The position numbers and the translations under genes were made by a program. This document shows, in pieces, positions 58,511 to 64,000 of a stretch of DNA of 64,000 bases. Positions within the stretch are counted from its first letter, which is position 1. Each line of letters opens with the position of its first letter. Below the pieces are notes generated by a model, which saw nothing but the letters and a program-made list of their open reading frames with translations, was not told the origin of the DNA and did no database searches. Source of the DNA: Leuconostoc miyukkimchii (GTDB lineage Bacteria; Bacillota; Bacilli; Lactobacillales; Lactobacillaceae); the NCBI RefSeq assembly GCF_019656055.1, contig NZ_BPKY01000005.1, forward strand, positions 62,001 to 126,000. Direction: 5' to 3'.

Positions 58511-59443
58511 ATGCCTTATAAAGATTCATATGTTGCTAAAATTCGTGAGCTGGTCGGCCATGATTTTGAATTAGTCATGCCAACAACTGACGTTGTCATT
58601 GAAAACGATCAAAATGAACTACTGATGATTTATAATCGTGATTTTCAAGGCTGGGCCTTTCCTGGTGGTTATATTGAACCCGAAATGTCATGGCAAGAAA
58701 ACGCGTCACGTGAAGCATTTGAAGAGGCTGGTGTACGGGCACATTCGAATGATTTAAAATTAATTGGCACAATATCTGGTCAAAATTTTGTTGCGCACTA
58801 TCCTAATGGGGATACTGCTAAACTTTATACTAACGTATTCCTCCTAAATCGGTGGGAAACTGAAGATGGCTTATTGGATGATACGGAAATTGATGCCAAA
58901 AAATGGGTATCACCCAAAACAATTGATCATATGCATCTCACCTTTTCTGGTCAAGCAGTCTATCGTGTTTATCAGCAATATAAAAAAACAGGTGATACGC
59001 AAGTGTTGACGCTTAATCGTGATATTCAAAGATTTATAGATGCTCAAAATGGCCAAATAGTTGGCACAAATAGTTACGAAGATGCCTGCAATGAGCTAAA
59101 AAACGGTCAAAAGAAGACGCACTGGATGTGGTTTGTGTTACCGCAACTACGTGGTTTAGGACATAGTGAGCGCGCAATTTACTATGGCATTGCAAATAAA
59201 GAAGAGGCGCGTGAATATTTATCAGACACAATCTTAAAAACGCGTTTAGAAACGATTGTGTCGATAACTTTGACTGCAGCAGGACATGATCCAATCGCTT
59301 TGTTTGGTGAAGTTGATGCTGAGAAATTCCAAGCCAGTTTAACTTTATTTGATCAAATGACAGATTCTGATTTGTTTCAACAGGCATTAGATAAATACTT
59401 TGATGGGCAGAGACATGATAAAACATTGTCATTGTTACAATAA
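58511..59443 (+). CDS. Nudix hydrolase fused to a DUF1810 domain
   Basis: A 310-aa two-domain protein. Residues 1-160 form a Nudix domain with the box GGYIEPEMSWQENASREAFEEAG, shown in parts as GGYIEPEMSW and REAFEEAG (~55-77). Residues ~170-310 match DUF1810: QRFIDAQ, a SYEDACNELKNG helix, THWMWFVLPQLRGLGHSERA near 205 and TLFDQM with DKTLSLL at the end. DUF1810 has no agreed function. The fusion suggests that both act on one nucleotide-derived metabolite, which is inference. The start lacks an adjacent ribosome site; see the hairpin entry upstream. Confidence 0.85.
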   Translation: MPYKDSYVAKIRELVGHDFELVMPTTDVVIENDQNELLMIYNRDFQGWAFPGGYIEPEMSWQENASREAFEEAGVRAHSNDLKLIGTISGQNFVAHYPNGDTAKLYTNVFLLNRWETEDGLLDDTEIDAKKWVSPKTIDHMHLTFSGQAVYRVYQQYKKTGDTQVLTLNRDIQRFIDAQNGQIVGTNSYEDACNELKNGQKKTHWMWFVLPQLRGLGHSERAIYYGIANKEEAREYLSDTILKTRLETIVSITLTAAGHDPIALFGEVDAEKFQASLTLFDQMTDSDLFQQALDKYFDGQRHDKTLSLLQ

Positions 59444-59482
59444 AAAACAACTTGCGTTTTATACAAACGCAAGTTGTTTTTT
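59442..59482. terminator. Bidirectional terminator between the Nudix-DUF1810 gene and panE
   Basis: A perfect 18-bp stem (59442-59459 with 59465-59482) with a 5-nt loop has A and T runs at its ends. Confidence 0.93.
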
Positions 59483-59492
59483 ATATGTCTAA

Positions 59493-60488
59493 TTAAGCGC
59501 CAGTATAATCAGGTGCTAATTTATTAACAGGCGGTGTAAATTTACGCATTGACTCAGCAAGATGCACAAAATTTGTTACTAAATGGTGATTTGGTGCTTG
59601 TGTACCATTTTTATCTGCTAGGTTGGCAATCCAACCGTTGATGTAGTCAACTTCTGTTGGTCGTCCTTTCACAAAATCCTGGTACATCGAAGGGAAATGC
59701 AGTGGATTAGCTACATTAGAGACATAATCGACTTGTGCAACCATATCATCTCTTGTTTCAATCAATTCAATCCCTGCAGCTTCAGCTGCGTCATAAGCCT
59801 CGTTAATTAATGGACGTGCAATGCCTTCTAGAAAGCCATCATATGCCATTAATTGACCCATTCGAGATTGAAACATTGTAGCAATTGAATTTTCTACTGC
59901 ATTAAAAAAAACTTTGGTTAATAAGGTACCCATGAAATTTTCGGTATAAGAAGGGTTTAAATGAGCAGCTTTAAAATCTTTTTGTACTGCATCCATTGTA
60001 GCGGAAGGTTTTTCAGTCAGATTTGCATAAACGGACGATCCTGCATTTTCAGCACCCATGAAATCAACGTCACCAAAGTCATTTAAAACTGTAGCAATCA
60101 TGGCTGTTCCACCGATAATATGTTCATCGTCAAAATAATTTTGTAATTTTTCAATGTGACCCATACCATTCATAGCACCCAATGCTGTTTGCCCATTTTT
60201 GAATTTAGGTGCTAAACGGTCAAGCGTATCTTGTAATTGCATTTGTTTCATGAAAAAAACCCAAACATCGGGTTCACCATCATATGCTTCGGGTGAGGAA
60301 ATATTGATTTTTATTTGGTGACGGTCCTTGTGATCACGTGACTTCCAAACGGTATTACCTTGCGCAACAATTTTGTCGAGACTAGCTTGAGTTGGTTCGA
60401 TAAAATCAACCGGTACACCAGCATTTTCTTGGAGTAGAATACCATACCGCAACCCCATCGCCCCTGCGCCAACTATTGCATATCTCAT
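59493..60488 (-). CDS. panE: Ketopantoate reductase family 2-hydroxyacid dehydrogenase
   Basis: Reduces ketopantoate, or in lactic acid bacteria branched-chain 2-keto acids, with NAD(P)H to D-hydroxy acids. The 331-aa protein has the Rossmann motif IVGAGAMGLRYG at residues 4-15, MKQMQLQDTLDRL near 83, the catalytic Lys in TLLTKVFFNAVENSIA near 190 and a conserved Glu in RPTEVDYINGWI near 282. No other pantothenate genes are nearby. The PanE of Lactococcus acts mainly as a D-2-hydroxyacid dehydrogenase, and this may be similar. AAAGGAGAA lies 8-9 bases before the ATG. Confidence 0.87.
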   Translation of the reverse strand: MRYAIVGAGAMGLRYGILLQENAGVPVDFIEPTQASLDKIVAQGNTVWKSRDHKDRHQIKINISSPEAYDGEPDVWVFFMKQMQLQDTLDRLAPKFKNGQTALGAMNGMGHIEKLQNYFDDEHIIGGTAMIATVLNDFGDVDFMGAENAGSSVYANLTEKPSATMDAVQKDFKAAHLNPSYTENFMGTLLTKVFFNAVENSIATMFQSRMGQLMAYDGFLEGIARPLINEAYDAAEAAGIELIETRDDMVAQVDYVSNVANPLHFPSMYQDFVKGRPTEVDYINGWIANLADKNGTQAPNHHLVTNFVHLAESMRKFTPPVNKLAPDYTGA

Positions 60489-60634
60489 ATGTGTATTCTC
60501 CTTTGTATTATTGATGTTATTATTCTAATCTAAATCACATTTTAAGTCAACGGTAATCTAATTTATTTAACTGTGCACTTGCCTAAATTTACCGTATAAT
60601 AAATACCATAATGTAATTTCAAGGTTGCAAATAA

Positions 60635-61663
<1,029 letters not shown>

Positions 61664-61703
61664 CAAAATCAATAGTAGTATTTAATTTAATAGACATAGC
61701 ATG

Positions 61704-61738
61704 CTAATACTGGATTAAAAATTCAATATTAGTTTTTT
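61704..61738 (+). terminator. Terminator after trpS
   Basis: CTAATA (61704-61709) pairs with TATTAG (61727-61732), with further pairs inside, and is followed by seven T. Confidence 0.7.
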
Positions 61739-61800
61739 TATATCAAAATAGCAACTAAATTTTAGGTCCTAGCTAATCAATAATCTTAGAATTTTTTGTA

Positions 61801-61821
61801 CAAAAAAAGAGCAAAAGCTCT
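61801..61821 (-). terminator. Terminator of the LCP gene
   Basis: On the minus strand AGAGC and GCTCT (61808-61812, 61817-61821) form a 5-bp stem with a 4-nt loop, followed by a run of T. Confidence 0.65.
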
Positions 61822-61872
61822 ATATCGTAATGTTTTTAATTAAATGACTATTTTATTGTCACGACATGGTTG

Positions 61873-63078
61873 TTATTGACCAGGCGTTATGCCGGTATCT
61901 TCTGTTGGGCTAGTGTTAGTGTCTGATGATGTATCAGTATTGTTGTCACCAATTGGACGTAGTGAATTGGCAATTGTTGACAGTTCAGCTGGTACAGTAC
62001 CACCATAAGGTAAACCAGTCTCTTCAGATTTCAAGCTCAAAGCTTTACGCGCAATATTTGTAATGCGTTGTTTCTCTTTTTGTGGAACAACTTCGTAGGA
62101 TACATTGTTGCCGTCTGCATCTGGATAGCTCGTTCCCACACCTTGTACATGTTCAGTTACAAGATTGTTTTTTGCTTTGATATATTTGCTGGCCATTGTG
62201 GTCATATCTCCAAATGTTAGATCCGTGCGAACATTTTTTGAGATAGTAGACATAAACTTGTCGTTTAGTAATGTTGATAAGTTTGCCGATTTTTTAATCA
62301 ATCCTTCTAGTACTATACGTTGTCGTTTCTGTCGACCGTAATCACCGTCAGGATCATCATAGCGCATGCGAGAAAAAGCAAGTGCTGCGTCACCATTCAT
62401 ACTGGTTTTTGATGCAGACCAGGTTTGACCGTTATCGTCAGAATGTTCGAACTTATCGCTATTTTTGTGAAAACGATAAAGATTTGGACCATAATCGTGC
62501 GCTGTTTCCTGGCTGTAAGTGAAATCAATTGGAGATTCTACTGATATACCGCCAACTTGATCAACCATATTTGCCAAACCACGCATGTTCACTAAGGCAT
62601 AAAAGTCAATTGGTATATTTAAGAATGCTTCAACTGTTTTAATTGATGTTGCAGTTGAACCGTAGGCATATGCTGCGTTAAGTTTTTGTGGAAATGTGTT
62701 TTCATAACCAACAATTGATACCATTGTGTCACGTGGTAAGGAAATCATTGTTGTTTGTTTAGTTTTTGGGTTGATAAGCAGAAGCATCATAGAATCAGTA
62801 CGTCCTCTGTAAGTACGTCCCAATTCACCTGTATCTGTACCATATAAAAGGACAGATATCGGACGGCCATTTTTAATGACGTTAGAAACATTACGTGATT
62901 TCGTCAAACCAGCACCGGCAAACGATTTATCAACCACACCTTTGGTACTATCAATTGTTCGCCAAACAAACAAACCAGCAATGATGAGTATGAGTGCGCT
63001 GAGAGAAAAAATGATATTACGTAGCTTGTGGCTAGGAGCCTGATAGCGTTTAGCACGTGAGTTTGGTTTAGGATCCAT
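61873..63078 (-). CDS. LytR-CpsA-Psr family cell-wall polymer ligase
   Basis: Transfers teichoic acids or other glycopolymers from undecaprenyl carriers to peptidoglycan on the outer face of the membrane. The 401-aa protein has a short cytoplasmic tail, one membrane helix (~residues 20-42) and an extracellular LCP domain (~70-265). Key residues are visible: VLLYGTDTGELGRTYRGRTDSMMLL (in parts YGTDTG and GRTDSMMLL with Arg/Asp), SLPRDTMVSI near 120, the Arg in FSRMRYDDPDGDYGRQKRQR near 235. The C-terminal tail is Asp/Thr/Ser rich. It stands alone and divergent from the gene at 63304. Confidence 0.9.
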   Translation of the reverse strand: MDPKPNSRAKRYQAPSHKLRNIIFSLSALILIIAGLFVWRTIDSTKGVVDKSFAGAGLTKSRNVSNVIKNGRPISVLLYGTDTGELGRTYRGRTDSMMLLLINPKTKQTTMISLPRDTMVSIVGYENTFPQKLNAAYAYGSTATSIKTVEAFLNIPIDFYALVNMRGLANMVDQVGGISVESPIDFTYSQETAHDYGPNLYRFHKNSDKFEHSDDNGQTWSASKTSMNGDAALAFSRMRYDDPDGDYGRQKRQRIVLEGLIKKSANLSTLLNDKFMSTISKNVRTDLTFGDMTTMASKYIKAKNNLVTEHVQGVGTSYPDADGNNVSYEVVPQKEKQRITNIARKALSLKSEETGLPYGGTVPAELSTIANSLRPIGDNNTDTSSDTNTSPTEDTGITPGQ

Positions 63079-63303
63079 TAGGGAAGATCTCCTGAATTTT
63101 AATTTTGAAGTGCTCTAATTTGTTTGGAATAGGTGGCAATATACTGATTATACGGAAAATACAGGCAAAAATGCTAACTAAATTAATAATAATAGATAGA
63201 GATAAAGACAATATTAAATTATTGCAAAAATTAATGAATTATAAAAAGAGACATTGATATAATGTTACAATTATCGTGATAAATAAACAAGAGAGTTAAT
63301 AAA

Positions 63304-63960
63304 ATGTTAATCCAGCCAGACAAATTAAGAAAATTCTTTATACTCATATTTGGTGTGCTATTTTTAGCATTGGCAATTCAAGTACGGTTTGATATGTTAT
63401 TTATGCATGTAATTGATAATGGTATGTCTTTGGTTGTTCACAATTTATTACCGCAAAATTTACAAGGATGGATTGGTTTTGGCAATTTATTTGCACATTA
63501 TTGGGTTGTTCTTTTAATCATGGTTTTGATTACGAGTTTACTTTATCTAATGGATTATAAAATTGCGATGGGTTGGTTCATTGTTAATCAAATTTTAACT
63601 ATGATACTGTCGTTAGTACTATCACTCATTTTACAAATTCATTGGGTGAATGGTATTGAATTTGGGCCAACTATACCAAATTTGTTATTGGCATGGTGGG
63701 TGCAGTCTCTGGCAATAATTGCGGTTGTTATTGTGCCACGTTTTGTTAAAAATCAGCGGGCATGTTGGGTAATCACTGCACTATTTGTTGTTTTGTGGTT
63801 ATTAATTTTACTTGCTGAAATACAACGAAATGATATGCCACTGTCTAGTGGGTTAGGGTCACTATTTTTTGGTTATTTCTGGTGGCAGTTCAGCGAACAA
63901 CAGTATAGAAAGCATGCTAAACATTGGCGACATGTATTAGAAATTGACACTTTAATTTAA
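63304..63960 (+). CDS. Membrane protein resembling PAP2 phosphatases but without catalytic residues
   Basis: A 218-aa protein with about six membrane helices. Layout and flanking sequence look like bacterial PAP2 lipid phosphatases: VIDNGMSLVVHNL near the N-terminus, IPNLLLAWWVQSLA where PSGH..LLA would be, and SSGLGSLFFGYFWWQFSEQ where the SDV-GG segment ends. The KX6RP, PSGH and SRX5H catalytic motifs are all missing. It may be an inactive homologue with a new role; the relationship is judged by eye. GAGAG lies 6-7 bases before the ATG. About 225 AT-rich bases separate it from the LCP gene. Confidence 0.6.
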   Translation: MLIQPDKLRKFFILIFGVLFLALAIQVRFDMLFMHVIDNGMSLVVHNLLPQNLQGWIGFGNLFAHYWVVLLIMVLITSLLYLMDYKIAMGWFIVNQILTMILSLVLSLILQIHWVNGIEFGPTIPNLLLAWWVQSLAIIAVVIVPRFVKNQRACWVITALFVVLWLLILLAEIQRNDMPLSSGLGSLFFGYFWWQFSEQQYRKHAKHWRHVLEIDTLI

Positions 63961-64000
63961 AAATGATATGATATTCAAGTTATCAAAGAGGTTGCAACCA

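Overview
The window is low-GC Gram-positive chromosome, most likely Leuconostoc or a close relative in the Leuconostocaceae. This is inferred from the set of recognised proteins: a single large phosphoketolase (obligate heterofermentation), a ClpL chaperone, a trehalose PTS with a trehalose-6-phosphate phosphorylase, WalRK with WalHI and HtrA, and a MutY without iron-sulfur cysteines. I see no prophage, transposase, CRISPR array or rRNA. Both window edges are ordinary chromosome; the left edge cuts gltX.

Layout. 1-4200: 3' part of gltX, two medium-chain dehydrogenases including an AdhP-type alcohol dehydrogenase, and an unknown 179-aa protein. 4300-5700: rpsF-ssb-rpsR with an S6:S18-like leader. 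5700-11700: a promoter, an unrecognised structured RNA and a terminator, then a SAM hydroxide adenosyltransferase, a complete ECF transporter (S, fused A-A, T) and a PepV-type dipeptidase. 11800-15900: gdpP, rplI and the replicative helicase. 15900-20000: a divergent ybaK/gntR pair under a symmetric operator, then phosphoketolase with a related operator motif. 20160-20400: an orphan leader-like transcript on the minus strand. 20400-26400: an ABC ATPase, ilvB-ilvN-ilvC-ilvA and a convergent ridA. 26390-27150: a gene graveyard holding a leuB-type remnant, a HAD remnant and a 77-bp copy of the phosphoketolase 3' end. 27200-32900: PHP phosphatase, Nudix, MFS, Cof-type HAD, tpx and prs. 32900-39000: walR-walK-walH-walI-htrA. 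39120-39613: eight perfect DnaA boxes. 39600-45400: rlmH, a vitamin B6/HMP kinase, an efflux pump, an unannotated 47-aa basic protein, mutY, an AI-2E family protein and an unknown protein. 45400-45700: tRNA-Leu(UAG) and an unusual tRNA-Thr(AGU). 45700-51200: an autoregulated-looking padR cassette, rlmD, and a 28-aa ORF plus HTH gene ahead of clpL. 51200-57300: the trehalose operon. 57400-64000: a frameshifted nucleoid-associated protein gene, a Nudix-DUF1810 fusion, panE, trpS, an LCP ligase and a degenerate PAP2-like membrane protein.

How it works together. The region is mainly housekeeping (replication, translation, cell-wall stress signalling, c-di-AMP turnover) with central carbon metabolism and sugar uptake. 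Trehalose enters as trehalose-6-phosphate and is split by phosphate to glucose-6-phosphate and beta-glucose-1-phosphate. PgmB recovers the second product, and both can feed phosphoketolase. The ilv cluster makes acetolactate and threonine-derived 2-oxobutanoate, but it has no ilvD here and its leucine gene is broken.

The most interesting non-coding signals are the structured RNA at 5811-5990, the orphan leader at 20161-20389, the DnaA-box cluster, the dyad operators at 16450-16509, 45718-45783 and 48618-48651, and three or four genes whose Shine-Dalgarno sequence is separated from the start codon by a hairpin.
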